This document shows positions 33,493-42,059 of a stretch of DNA of 64,000 nt, one piece after another. The stretch is from JAPWJZ01 sp035626855. GTDB taxonomy: Bacteria; Pseudomonadota; Alphaproteobacteria; Micavibrionales; UBA2020. The translations under genes and the position numbers were made by a program. How positions within the stretch are numbered: the first letter of the stretch is position 1; the number at the start of each line of letters is the position of its first letter. Below the pieces are notes generated by a model. That model was not told the origin of the DNA, made no database searches, and was given only the letters and a program-made list of their open reading frames with translations. Location of the stretch: contig DASPMW010000128.1 of the NCBI GenBank assembly GCA_035626855.1, positions 1 to 64,000 of the forward strand, written 5' to 3'.

Positions 33493-34688
33493 TTCCGCAC
33501 CCCGTCATATTTCTGGATGATGCCGATATCCTTGTCGCCGCGGCCCGACAGGTTGACGATGACCGTCTTCCCCTTCATCGCAGGCGCTTCCTTGATCATA
33601 TAGGCGAGCGCGTGGGAGCTTTCGAGCGCGGGGATAATCCCCTCCGTCCGCGCGACGAAGTGGAATGCGGATACGGCTTCATCGTCGTTCACATTGGTAT
33701 ATCGCGCGCGCTTCAGGTCGTTGAGATAGGCATGTTCGGGACCCACGCCCGTGTAATCGAGCCCCGCGGAAACGCTATGGGTCGGCGAGGCCTGCCCGTC
33801 GTCGTTTTGCAGGATATAGGTTTTCATGCCCTGGAAGATGCCGGGCTTGCCGCCGGAAAAGCGCGCGGCGTGCTCGCCGGGGCGGATCGCCGTGCCGCCG
33901 GCCTCGACGCCGATCAGTTCGACCTTCTCGTCATTCACAAAGCCGGAGAAAATGCCGATCGCGTTGCTGCCGCCGCCAACGCAGGCGATGACGGTGTCGG
34001 GCAGTTTTCCCTCCTGCGCCATGATCTGCTCGCGCGCTTCGCGGCCGATGACGGACTGGAAATCGCGGACCATTTTCGGGTAGGGATGGGGGCCGAGCGC
34101 GGAGCCGAGCAAATAATGCGTGTCCGCGATATTGCCGACCCAGTCGCGCATCGCCTCGCTTACCGCGTCTTTCAGCGTGCGCGAACCGGCATTAACCGCA
34201 ACGACCTCGGCGCCGAGCAGACGCATGCGGAAGACGTTCATCTCCTGCCGCGCCATGTCTTCGGCGCCCATATAAACTACGCATTTCATGCCGAACTGCG
34301 CGGCGGCGGTCGCGGTCGCGACGCCATGCTGGCCCGCGCCGGTTTCCGCAATGATGCGAGTCTTGCCCATATGCCGCGCGAGCAATATCTGGCCGATGGC
34401 ATTGTTGATTTTATGCGCGCCGGTATGGGCGAGGTCTTCGCGTTTCAGGTAGATTTTCGCGCCGCCCAGTGACGCCGTCAGGCGCGCGGCATATTGCAGC
34501 GGCGTTTCGCGGCCGACGAACTGCGCGAGGATGAGGTTGAATTCGCGCCAGAATTCGGGCTGCGATGACAGCTCGGCATAGGCCTGTTCCAGCTGCAGCA
34601 GCGGGGCCATCAGCGTGTCGGGCACGAAGCGGCCGCCATAGGCGCCGAAATAGCCGCGCGCATCGGGAAGGTTGCTGTTATGCGGCAT
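33489..34688 (-). CDS. trpB: Tryptophan synthase beta subunit
   Basis: Joins indole and serine using pyridoxal phosphate. About 399 residues starting MPHNSNLPDARGYFGAYGGRFVPDTL. The PLP lysine is in LKREDLAHTGAHKINNAIGQ (Lys of the HK pair). ETGAGQHGVATATAAA and the phosphate-binding GGGSNAIG are present. Length is normal. I chose the ATG at 34688 with AGGAAG behind it. The in-frame start at 34712 lies eight codons upstream, further into trpF. Its 5' end overlaps trpF by 11 bases. Confidence 0.96.
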   Translation of the reverse strand: MPHNSNLPDARGYFGAYGGRFVPDTLMAPLLQLEQAYAELSSQPEFWREFNLILAQFVGRETPLQYAARLTASLGGAKIYLKREDLAHTGAHKINNAIGQILLARHMGKTRIIAETGAGQHGVATATAAAQFGMKCVVYMGAEDMARQEMNVFRMRLLGAEVVAVNAGSRTLKDAVSEAMRDWVGNIADTHYLLGSALGPHPYPKMVRDFQSVIGREAREQIMAQEGKLPDTVIACVGGGSNAIGIFSGFVNDEKVELIGVEAGGTAIRPGEHAARFSGGKPGIFQGMKTYILQNDDGQASPTHSVSAGLDYTGVGPEHAYLNDLKRARYTNVNDDEAVSAFHFVARTEGIIPALESSHALAYMIKEAPAMKGKTVIVNLSGRGDKDIGIIQKYDGVRK

Positions 34689-35316
34689 GGGATGCTTCCT
34701 GTATCGTGGCAAAAAGAAGTTTCAGCTTCTCCGGGTCCTTGACGCCGGGCGAAGCCTCGACCCCGCTGGCAAGGTCGAAGGCGAAGGGATGCGTATTCTC
34801 GAACGCGTCGAGGATATTTTCGGGGCCGAGGCCGCCCGCGACGATCACCGGCACGCCCAGCATGGCGGCGCGGCGGGCCAGCGACCAGTCGCCGGTATGG
34901 CCTGTGCCGCCGTATTCGGCGCCGGTTGCGGCGTCAAGAAGGATGTAATCCACAAGGCCCTTGTACTCCGCGATCGCCTGAAGGTCTGCATCGGTTTTCG
35001 GGCGCAGCGCCTTGATCAGCACCCCGCCAAAATTCGCGCGCGCGTGGCGCAGCTCGTTCGGCGTTTCGTCGCCATGCAGCTGCAGCCCCTTCAGCCCGAC
35101 GGTCTCCGCCGTTTTTAGCGCGTCCTCCGTCTGATTGACGAAGACGCCGATGGGCAGCGCGTCGCGGGGAAGGGAGGCAACGATTTCCTTTGCCTTGTCG
35201 GCATCGATAAAGCGCTTCGACTTCGGGTAGAAAATCAGCCCGAGCGCCCAGGCGCCGAGGCTATGGGCGAGGCTTGCGTCTTCCGCGCGGGTGAGGCCGC
35301 AGATCTTCACGCGCAT
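34678..35316 (-). CDS. trpF: Phosphoribosylanthranilate isomerase
   Basis: Isomerises N-(5'-phosphoribosyl)anthranilate in the third step of tryptophan synthesis. 212 residues beginning MRVKICGLTRAEDA, where the Cys of KICGLT is the conserved catalytic base. Further motifs are FYPKSKRFI, GVFVNQTEDAL, LQLHGDETPNEL, DYILLDA with the catalytic Asp, and the phosphate-binding VIVAGGLGPENI with FDLASGVEASPGVKD. Overlaps the trpC end by 10 bases and the trpB start by 11. Confidence 0.96.
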   Translation of the reverse strand: MRVKICGLTRAEDASLAHSLGAWALGLIFYPKSKRFIDADKAKEIVASLPRDALPIGVFVNQTEDALKTAETVGLKGLQLHGDETPNELRHARANFGGVLIKALRPKTDADLQAIAEYKGLVDYILLDAATGAEYGGTGHTGDWSLARRAAMLGVPVIVAGGLGPENILDAFENTHPFAFDLASGVEASPGVKDPEKLKLLFATIQEASHAA

Positions 35317-36098
35317 TTCAACTGCTCCTGCAGGGTTTGCAAGGCGGCGCCGGGCTGCGGCTGCTTCATGAAACTCGTGCCCATCAGGAAACCGTCATAG
35401 CCGCGTCCGCGCATATCGCGCAGGTCGGCTGCCGTCGCAAGACCGCTTTCGCAGATGAACACGCTGCCTTCCGGTTTTCGCGCCGCAAGTTCGCGGCCGA
35501 TGTTCAGGTCGGTCTTCAGTGTTTTCAGGTTGCGGTTATTGACGCCGAGCAGCGTCGCGCCCATTTCAGCGGCTTCGTCCAGTTCTCGCGCATCATGCAC
35601 TTCGACAAGCGCGGCGAGGCCGAGGCCCTTGGCCGCCTCGAACAGGTCCTTCGTCACTTCGGGCGGGGTCATGGCGACGATCAGCAGTATTGCGTCCGCG
35701 CCGCAGGCCTTGGCCTCGTAAAGCTGGTAGGGATCGACCATGAAATCCTTGCGCAGCAGCAGCGCATAGGGGTGACGCTCCCGCACATCGCTTAAGTAAT
35801 CGAGATCGCCCTTGAAATAGCGGGGTTCGGTCAGGATGGAGAGCATCGCGGCGCCGGCCTTCAGGTAGCCGTCAGCAACCGTGACCGGGTCGCCCTTCGC
35901 GATATCGCCTTCCGACGGGCTGGCGAACTTTATTTCGGCGATGATGTTGTAGCCGTCGCGGCGGAAGGCGCGCGGAACATCGCCCGGCTGGCGCGCGAAC
36001 AGCGGCGTGCGCTCAAGGTCGGAGAGGGAGCGTTCCGCGCGCGCTGCGGCGACGCGGTCGAGCGTAATGTCGTGGATTTTCTGCAGGAAGCTGGTCAT
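35307..36098 (-). CDS. trpC: Indole-3-glycerol phosphate synthase
   Basis: Closes the pyrrole ring of indole. 263 residues with the family motif IIAEIKFASPSEGDI (catalytic Lys and Glu), LSILTEPRYFKGDLDYL, LLRKDFMVDPYQLYEAKACGADAILLI in pieces, LGVNNRNLKTL and ICESGLATAADL. Starts at ATGA overlapping the trpD stop. Stand-alone, not fused to trpF as in enterics. Confidence 0.96.
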   Translation of the reverse strand: MTSFLQKIHDITLDRVAAARAERSLSDLERTPLFARQPGDVPRAFRRDGYNIIAEIKFASPSEGDIAKGDPVTVADGYLKAGAAMLSILTEPRYFKGDLDYLSDVRERHPYALLLRKDFMVDPYQLYEAKACGADAILLIVAMTPPEVTKDLFEAAKGLGLAALVEVHDARELDEAAEMGATLLGVNNRNLKTLKTDLNIGRELAARKPEGSVFICESGLATAADLRDMRGRGYDGFLMGTSFMKQPQPGAALQTLQEQLKCA

Positions 36099-37081
36099 GC
36101 CGCCCCCTTCATCGCCAGTATCTTCTTGAGCGCGAGGCCGTCCCTGATGACCTGTTTCGCGCGTTCCACGCCCGCCTTGAGGTCGGGATCCTTGCCGGCT
36201 GTCACGAAGGCGGCCGCGGCGTTCAGGCAGATCACGTCATGCGGCGCACCCGTGGTGCCCGAGAAAACGGAATGGATGATCGCGCCGTTCTGCTCGGCCG
36301 ATCCGCCCTGCAGTTTTTCAAGCGGCTGGGTTTCGAGGCCTGCGTCTTCGGGGCAGACGAGCGTTTCGGTAAGTTTGCCGTCCTTAACGTGGAAGATCTG
36401 GGTGAGGTCGGAGAGCGAGATTTCATCGAGGCCGTCGAGGCTATGGACGACCATCATATCCTGCCGCCCAAGACGCTTGCCTGCATCCGCCACCTGCGGC
36501 TGGAAGCCGTAGACGCCCATCACCTGCCGCGCGGTCCGCGCAGGATTGCAGAGCGGGCCGAGCAGGTTGAGGAAGGTCGGGCGGCCGAGCGCCTTGCGCA
36601 CCGGCGCGAGGCTGGCAAGCGAGGGGTGGAAGGCGGGCGCGGAGACGAAGCAGAGGTTATGTTTCTGGTGCTGGATTTTCGCCATGGCGGCGTTAGTCGC
36701 GACAGGGATTTTGAGCGCGGCCAGCACGTCGCTCGAGCCGCTGACGCCGGATACCGCACGGTTTCCGTGCTTGATGACCGAAACGCCGGCCGCCGCGACC
36801 ACGAAGGCGACGGCGGTCGAGATGTTAAAGGTCTTTACGTTCGACTTGCTCTTGTCGCCGCCGGTGCCGCAGACATCGATGCCCTTGAGGTCGAGCGGCA
36901 TCGCGCGGTGCATGAGCGCGCGGGCGCAGGAGGCGAGCATCTCACCCGTGATGTCTTCGTCCTTGACGCCCTGCAGGATGCGCACCTTGCCCTCCGCCGG
37001 AAAGCCCTCGTCGCAAAGCTTGGTCATCACATCCGACCATTTTTTATCGACTTCGTCGGCGTGTTTTGGTTTTGCGGTCAT
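36095..37081 (-). CDS. trpD: Anthranilate phosphoribosyltransferase
   Basis: Transfers phosphoribose from PRPP to anthranilate. 328 residues. The glycine-rich PRPP loop CGTGGDKSKSNVKTFNIST, KHGNRAVSGVSGSSDVL and FLNLLGPLCNPARTARQVMGVY are diagnostic, and the acidic DEISLS segment completes the metal site. Stand-alone, lacking the glutaminase fusion of enteric TrpD because that activity is joined to trpE here. ATGA overlap with trpE(G) upstream and trpC downstream. Confidence 0.96.
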   Translation of the reverse strand: MTAKPKHADEVDKKWSDVMTKLCDEGFPAEGKVRILQGVKDEDITGEMLASCARALMHRAMPLDLKGIDVCGTGGDKSKSNVKTFNISTAVAFVVAAAGVSVIKHGNRAVSGVSGSSDVLAALKIPVATNAAMAKIQHQKHNLCFVSAPAFHPSLASLAPVRKALGRPTFLNLLGPLCNPARTARQVMGVYGFQPQVADAGKRLGRQDMMVVHSLDGLDEISLSDLTQIFHVKDGKLTETLVCPEDAGLETQPLEKLQGGSAEQNGAIIHSVFSGTTGAPHDVICLNAAAAFVTAGKDPDLKAGVERAKQVIRDGLALKKILAMKGAA

Positions 37082-39204
37082 TTGCTGCCCGCCAGATGCT
37101 TCATCACGTTCTCGATCATGCGGTGGCCGACATAGCCCTGCATCGAGAGGACCGATTCCGGATGGAACTGCACCGCCCAGATCGGCAGCGTCTTGTGCCG
37201 CAGCGCCATGATCACGCCGTTATCGTTGCGGGCCGTGACTTCCAGCTCCGCCGGAAGCGAGGCCGGCAAGCCATGGATGGAGTGATAGGCGCCAACCGCG
37301 CAGGGGCTCGGCACGCCGTCGAACAGCAGGTGGCCGGTATGCGTGATGTTCCAGACCTTGCCGTGATGCGGGTTCTGCAGGTAGCCAAGCGTGCCGCCGA
37401 AGGCCTCGAACGTCCCCTGCAGCCCGAGGCAGACGCCGAATTGCGGGATGCCGGCCGCCGCGACTTCCCTGACCATGCCGGGCACATTGAACTGCTCGGG
37501 CAGGCCGGGGCCGGGGGAATGGACGACGAGCTGCGGGTTATGGCGGCGGATCGTCTCGAGCGGCGTGCCGTGGCGGTAGGTGACGGCGGTCGCGCCGGTC
37601 TGGCGGATATAATCGGCGAGGGTGTGGACGAAGCTGTCCTCGTTGTCGATCAGCACGACGGTCTTGCCTTCGCCGCTCCTGACTGCGACGCGGTCGGCAG
37701 GCGGCGAAACATTGCCAGACAATATCCGCTGGAACGAGGTAGCCTTGGTATGGGTCTCCGCTGCTTCCTCGGCGGGGACGGAATCGTAAACGATGCTGGC
37801 GCCCGCCTGATAGACCGCTTCGCCGCCCTTCAAGTGCAGCGTGCGGATGGTGATGCCTGTGTTGACGCCGCCGTCGAAATGCAGCGCGCCGACGGCCGCG
37901 CCGTAATACTGCCGCGCTTCGGGCTCGAAATTCTCAATGAGCTTTGCGGCTTCAGGCTTTGGCGCGCCGGTCAGCGTGACAGCCCACATATGTGACAGGA
38001 AGGCGTCGATGCCGTCAAACCCGTCGCGCAGCGTGCCCTCGACATGGTCGACGGTGTGATAGAGACCGACGTAAGATTCGATCTGGCGGCGAGCGAGCAG
38101 GCGCACGGAACCGGGCTCGCAGATGCGCGCCTTGTCGTTGCGGTCGACATCGGTGCACATCGTGAGCTCCGCTTCATCCTTCTTGGAATTCAGTAGCTCC
38201 TGCAGGATTTTCGCATCCTCGATTACGGCCGCCTGGCCGGGCGATTTGCTGCGCCGGGCGGTGCCGGAAATGGGGCAGCTCTCGACGCGCTTGCCCTCGA
38301 CCCGCACGAACATTTCTGGCGATGCGCCGACAAGCTGCTCGTCGCCCAGCTGGATGAGGAATTCGTAAGGGCTCGGGTTGATGCGCCGGATATTGCGGAA
38401 CAGCTGCGACGGCAGGCCCTGATAGGGCGAGCGGAACTTGCGGCTGAGGACGACTTCGAAGACGTCGCCCTTGCGGATATGCTCCTGCGCGCGCGCGACC
38501 ATATCCGCATACTGCTCGTCAGACATATTGCTGGTGATAGCTGCGGTGCCGGAGGAGGGCTTGGGCGCTGAAGTATTCCCTTGATCGCGGGCCATGCCGG
38601 CAGTATCGAACCCGGCATAGCTAAATTCAAATTCGCGGCAAAACACCGTTTCCTTGCGGCGGTCGAGCAGGTGGATGCTGTCGGGCAGGTAGAGCTGGAA
38701 TAACGTGTGGTCGTGGCCCCGCGGATGTTTCAGCGTCACCGGGTTGAAGGCAAAGAGCAGGTCATATTTGAATGCCCCGTAGAAACCGGCGAAATTCTCG
38801 GCTGCGGCCGTATATTTCATGAGCGTGCGCAAGGGGGAGAGCGGCGAGGGCTGGCGGGAACGTTCTTCCTCCGCGAAGACGCGCGTCGTTGGCTCGATTT
38901 TGCAGGTGAGCTGCTGCGCGGTCGTTGAAGCGGTGAATGCCTCGTCCGGGTGATCGCGGAAGATCTGCGCGAAGATGGCGAGGATTTTTTCCCCGCGCGC
39001 GTTCAGCGCCCTGAATTCGGCGCGGTCGGCAAAGCCGAGCACTTCGACCGGCGGCGCGGCGAAGCCGATATCCCAGCGGGAATAACGGCCGGGATAATCG
39101 GTGTCGGAGGCCATATAGACGCCCTTCGCGGCGTCGAGGCGATCAAGCAGGAAGTCGATGCCGGCCGCATAGGGCAGGCTTTTGTCGGCGTGTGAAATCT
39201 TCAT
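37078..39204 (-). CDS. trpE(G): Fused anthranilate synthase, TrpE and TrpG in one chain
   Basis: 708 residues. The first about 500 residues are the chorismate-utilising synthase: the N-terminus KGVYMASDTDYPGRYSRWD is characteristic of the fused alphaproteobacterial type, and the core has CPISGTARRSKSPGQ, ELTMCTDVDRNDKARICEPG in pieces, YHTVDHVEGTLRDGFDG and TLTGAPKPEA. The last about 190 are the class I glutaminase: VLIDNEDSFVHTLADYIRQTGA, HSPGPGLPEQF, GVCLGLQGTFEAFGG (nucleophilic Cys) and WAVQFHPESVLSMQG. Fused TrpE(G) is typical of rhizobia and some relatives. The 5' leader encodes a Trp-rich peptide (see 39279-39332), pointing to attenuation. Confidence 0.96.
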   Translation of the reverse strand: MKISHADKSLPYAAGIDFLLDRLDAAKGVYMASDTDYPGRYSRWDIGFAAPPVEVLGFADRAEFRALNARGEKILAIFAQIFRDHPDEAFTASTTAQQLTCKIEPTTRVFAEEERSRQPSPLSPLRTLMKYTAAAENFAGFYGAFKYDLLFAFNPVTLKHPRGHDHTLFQLYLPDSIHLLDRRKETVFCREFEFSYAGFDTAGMARDQGNTSAPKPSSGTAAITSNMSDEQYADMVARAQEHIRKGDVFEVVLSRKFRSPYQGLPSQLFRNIRRINPSPYEFLIQLGDEQLVGASPEMFVRVEGKRVESCPISGTARRSKSPGQAAVIEDAKILQELLNSKKDEAELTMCTDVDRNDKARICEPGSVRLLARRQIESYVGLYHTVDHVEGTLRDGFDGIDAFLSHMWAVTLTGAPKPEAAKLIENFEPEARQYYGAAVGALHFDGGVNTGITIRTLHLKGGEAVYQAGASIVYDSVPAEEAAETHTKATSFQRILSGNVSPPADRVAVRSGEGKTVVLIDNEDSFVHTLADYIRQTGATAVTYRHGTPLETIRRHNPQLVVHSPGPGLPEQFNVPGMVREVAAAGIPQFGVCLGLQGTFEAFGGTLGYLQNPHHGKVWNITHTGHLLFDGVPSPCAVGAYHSIHGLPASLPAELEVTARNDNGVIMALRHKTLPIWAVQFHPESVLSMQGYVGHRMIENVMKHLAGSK

Positions 39205-39257
39205 AGAGTCCGGCCTTCTAACAGGGCTGACGTATCATAAATGACGGAAATGGGCTT

Positions 39258-39287
39258 GGAAAAGGAAAAGGGCTGGCGTTACCGCCA
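39258..39287 (-). terminator. Hairpin with T-rich tail in the trp leader, candidate attenuator
   Basis: On the reverse strand, TGGCGGTAACGCCA (39287-39274) forms a TGGCG/CGCCA stem with a GTAA loop, followed by GCCCTTTTCCTTTTCC. The stem begins at the second Trp codon of the leader peptide and encloses its stop codon. A competing upstream stem, CCGC-TGGTG-GCGG, overlaps its left arm. This is the mutually exclusive arrangement expected of attenuation, although the exact RNA folding was not computed. Confidence 0.45.
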
Positions 39288-39332
39288 CCAGCGGTTGGCA
39301 ACGACGATCAGCGATGCGCTTTTTCCGAACAT
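39279..39332 (-). CDS. trpL: trp operon leader peptide with tandem Trp codons
   Basis: A 17-codon frame, MFGKSASLIVVANRWWR, ends in TAA 74 bases upstream of trpE(G). Two adjacent TGG codons (39290-39285) sit two codons before the stop, followed immediately by a hairpin. This is the classic design of a leader peptide that senses charged tRNA-Trp. Rhizobial trpE(G) leaders likewise encode runs of Trp. Translation start strength is modest (a GGA shortly before the ATG). The frame is too short to be picked up by ordinary gene finding. Confidence 0.75.
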   Translation of the reverse strand: MFGKSASLIVVANRWWR

Positions 39333-39361
39333 ATCCGTAATTGACCACGCCCGTTCACATA

Positions 39362-39367
39362 AGTCAA
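39362..39367 (-). promoter_or_regulatory. Probable -35 element of the trp promoter
   Basis: TTGACT on the reverse strand (39367-39362) is a good -35 hexamer 29 bases before the trpL ATG. At 17-18 bases spacing the -10 is poor (TCAATT or CAATTA). The element would place the start site just before the leader peptide, making a very short upstream untranslated region. Confidence 0.4.
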
Positions 39368-39377
39368 GCATCGGCGG

Positions 39378-41228
39378 TTATGCCGCGACAGTTTCCGCCT
39401 CTACTTTTGGCAGTTCTGCCGGCAGGAAGCCGCCCGCCTGCATTTCCCAAAGCTTTGCAAATACGCCTTTTTTCGCAAGCAGCGACGGGAAGGAGCCGTC
39501 TTCGATGATGCGTCCGCGCTCCATGACTACGATGCGGTCCATGTTGCTGAGCGTGGACAGGCGGTGGGCGATCACGACGGTCGTGCGGCCCTTCATCGCC
39601 TCGGTCATCGCAAGCTGGATCGCCTTTTCCGTTTCGCTGTCGAGCGCGGAGGTCGCTTCGTCAAGGACAAGGATCGGCGCATTTTTGATGATCGCGCGCG
39701 CGATCGCGATGCGCTGGCGCTGGCCGCCCGACAGCTTCACGCCGCGCTCGCCGACCAGCGTATCGAAGCCCTTGGGCAGCGTGGAGACGAAACCCATGGC
39801 TTCGGCCGCCTTTGCCGCCGCTTCGATGTCTTCGGGCGTCGCGTCTGCGCGGCCGTAGCGGATGTTTTCGCCAAGCGTGCGGTGGAACAGCACAGGCTCC
39901 TGCGGGATCACGGAAATCGCGGCATGCAGGCTGTCCTGCGTCACTTCGGCGATGTTCTGGCCGTCGATATAGATGCCGCCGCCCTGCACGTCATAGGCGC
40001 GCAGCAGGATCTGGCAGATGGTGGTTTTCCCCGCGCCGGAAACGCCGACGAAGCCGACCTTCTGTCCCGCCGCGATTTTCAGGTTGAGGCCAGTGAAGAC
40101 CGGCTGGCCCGGCACATAGCTGAAATCAACGTTGCGGAACTCGATTTCGCCCTGCCTGATGGCAAGGTCGGGCGCGCCCTTGGCGTCGAACACGCTGAGC
40201 GGCGTCGCGATCTTCTGCAGCGATTCCTGCAAGATGCCGATATCGTCGAACTTCGAACTCAGCAGCGAGACGGTGCCCGCAAGCGCGCCGAACATGTTCA
40301 TCGCAAGGCCGACCGTCATGGCGAGCTGCCCTGTATCGACCTGGCCCTGCTGCCAGCCATAGACGACAAGCGCCATGAAGCCGCAGAGGAAGATCGTCAT
40401 GATGAAGTCGAAGGTGCCCCAGAACACGCTGACATAGCGGTAGCGCGCGCGGAAGGTTTCGGTCATTTCCTCTTGGGCGTAATCGAGGCGCGCGAGTTCT
40501 TCGCGCCAGCCGACATTCTGCTGGACGATCGAAAGGTTCGTCGTGCTGTCGACGATATAGCCCGTCAGGCGCGAGGATTTTTCCGCATGGTTCGCGGAAA
40601 GCCGCGTCCATTTTGGCGCGGTCAGGAGCGCGCTGATCGCGCCAACAACGATAAACGCCGGCACGAACAACGCGAAAAGCGGCGTGATGGTCCAGAGCAG
40701 GAATCCGCCAGTGATGAAGCGAACGAGCAGCGACATGATGTTGTACTGCATTTTGTCGCGCAGCGAGGAAATGACGTCGCCCGCGCGGCGCACATGGTTC
40801 GCGAGAACGCCGGCGAAATTCGCATGCAGGAAGGACTGGCTTTGCTGGATCAGTCGCGCGAACAGCAGCGTGCGCGTGGTGTTCAGCAGCTCCGGAACAT
40901 AGATGCGCTCCATCCACTCGCGTCCGCGGTAGGCGATATTGCGCACCGTCCAAAGTCCCGCGAGCAGCGCGAGTTCGATGCCGACGTTTTTCCAAAGCAT
41001 TTCGGGCGGGCTTTTCGCGATCGCGCCGACAATCCGCCCCAAGACCCAGGTCACCAGCGTATCGCAGACGGTCGCGACGATTTCGCAGAAAATCGCGGCG
41101 ACGGCCCGTACCTTCATCGGCACCGAGCAGTGCTTCAGCACATAGGCGATAAAGGGCAGCGGACGGTCAGGGGTGCGCGGCACCCGCTTGGCGGTGGGGG
41201 TGGCGGCGGAAACGGCAATAACGGACAT
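39378..41228 (-). CDS. ABC-type multidrug/lipid exporter, membrane and ATPase in one chain
   Basis: About 616 residues from the ATG at 41228. Residues 40-330 hold the six-helix exporter domain (VGIELALLAGLWTVRNIAYRG, LLVRFITGGFLLWTITPLFALFVPAFIVVGAI in pieces). The C-terminal ATPase has Walker A GVSGAGKTTI, Q-loop VIPQEPVLF, signature LSGGQRQRIAIARAI, Walker B ILVLDEATSALD and switch VIAHRLST, all intact. Such homodimeric exporters move lipids, drugs or peptides outward; the substrate is not evident. An in-frame ATG at 41306 is less likely. It lies directly upstream (behind) the trp leader on the same strand, 46 bases from the trp -10 region side. Confidence 0.9.
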   Translation of the reverse strand: MSVIAVSAATPTAKRVPRTPDRPLPFIAYVLKHCSVPMKVRAVAAIFCEIVATVCDTLVTWVLGRIVGAIAKSPPEMLWKNVGIELALLAGLWTVRNIAYRGREWMERIYVPELLNTTRTLLFARLIQQSQSFLHANFAGVLANHVRRAGDVISSLRDKMQYNIMSLLVRFITGGFLLWTITPLFALFVPAFIVVGAISALLTAPKWTRLSANHAEKSSRLTGYIVDSTTNLSIVQQNVGWREELARLDYAQEEMTETFRARYRYVSVFWGTFDFIMTIFLCGFMALVVYGWQQGQVDTGQLAMTVGLAMNMFGALAGTVSLLSSKFDDIGILQESLQKIATPLSVFDAKGAPDLAIRQGEIEFRNVDFSYVPGQPVFTGLNLKIAAGQKVGFVGVSGAGKTTICQILLRAYDVQGGGIYIDGQNIAEVTQDSLHAAISVIPQEPVLFHRTLGENIRYGRADATPEDIEAAAKAAEAMGFVSTLPKGFDTLVGERGVKLSGGQRQRIAIARAIIKNAPILVLDEATSALDSETEKAIQLAMTEAMKGRTTVVIAHRLSTLSNMDRIVVMERGRIIEDGSFPSLLAKKGVFAKLWEMQAGGFLPAELPKVEAETVAA

Positions 41229-41361
41229 GACTGGAAAAACCCGATGAAAAGCTGCGAATCGTTCTTGATTCCGGTAAATTTTCGCGGTTTTCTGGTAATA
41301 AAACAAGAATGTTGTGGGTTTTTTGCCGCAGAAATCGCCGCCTGTGGCGGCATTACATCAG

Positions 41362-41943
41362 TTATTTAATCAGGCCAATCGCCGTGCCGGGGTTCAGGAA
41401 GTCGAAAATGGTCGTACTGTCGGTCTCGTTGACGAGGCCCCCCGACAGGACCGGCTTCTCCAGCAAATTGCCGCCATGGAAGACCATGGTCACGGAATAG
41501 CTCACCCCTTTTTCGTCCGTCTGCATCCGGATGGGGGAGGACAGGCCGTGTTTCTTGCGCACATCCTTGTAGTCGAGCTTGTAGCCCGTGCTTTCCTGAA
41601 TGACGGTGTAAATCTCCATCTGTTCTTCCGGCGTGCCGGGCAGCGGGGCGTTCTCGCCGCCGAACAGCGCTTTGCGGATGCCGATACGGTCAAGGAGCGT
41701 CATCTGCTCTTTCTTGACGCCGAGCGTCCTGAACGCCTCGGCCTCCGTCATGCCCGGATAGAGCTTGTTCACGCGCTCCTTCAGGTCGTTGCCGGAGTTG
41801 AAATAGGGTTGGTTGACAGCCTCCGACCCGCCCGGCACCGGCGCGCCTTTCGCGCAGGCCTGCAGGAAGCACAGCATAGCGCACACAAGCAGGCGCTGTA
41901 GGAGGCCGAGGGCCGTTTTGCTTTGGCGGCGCGTGGATGTCAT
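41362..41943 (-). CDS. Outer-membrane-type lipoprotein, BamE-like fold possible
   Basis: 193 residues. The signal peptide LLVCAMLCFLQAC ends in a lipobox LQAC with Cys30, so it is a lipoprotein. The mature part begins AKGAPVPGGSEAVNQPYF and contains YPGMTEAEAFRTLGVKKEQMTLLDRIG, the G-M-T-x-x-E-x-x-x-x-L-G pattern found in SmpA/BamE-like domains. A longer C-terminal beta-rich part follows (SVTMVFHGGNLLEKPVLSGG). Function unknown. It stands alone between the exporter and the flavoprotein, on the same strand. Confidence 0.7.
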   Translation of the reverse strand: MTSTRRQSKTALGLLQRLLVCAMLCFLQACAKGAPVPGGSEAVNQPYFNSGNDLKERVNKLYPGMTEAEAFRTLGVKKEQMTLLDRIGIRKALFGGENAPLPGTPEEQMEIYTVIQESTGYKLDYKDVRKKHGLSSPIRMQTDEKGVSYSVTMVFHGGNLLEKPVLSGGLVNETDSTTIFDFLNPGTAIGLIK

Positions 41944-42059
41944 CAGGTTGTTTTGCGTCCGACGGTGGATGCCAGGCGAATCCCGGCATGGCTGGTATTT
42001 ACATTGTGGCGCAAAAGGGTAAATAAGTCCTTACAGGACAAAGGCTTAACGGCCGGTCG

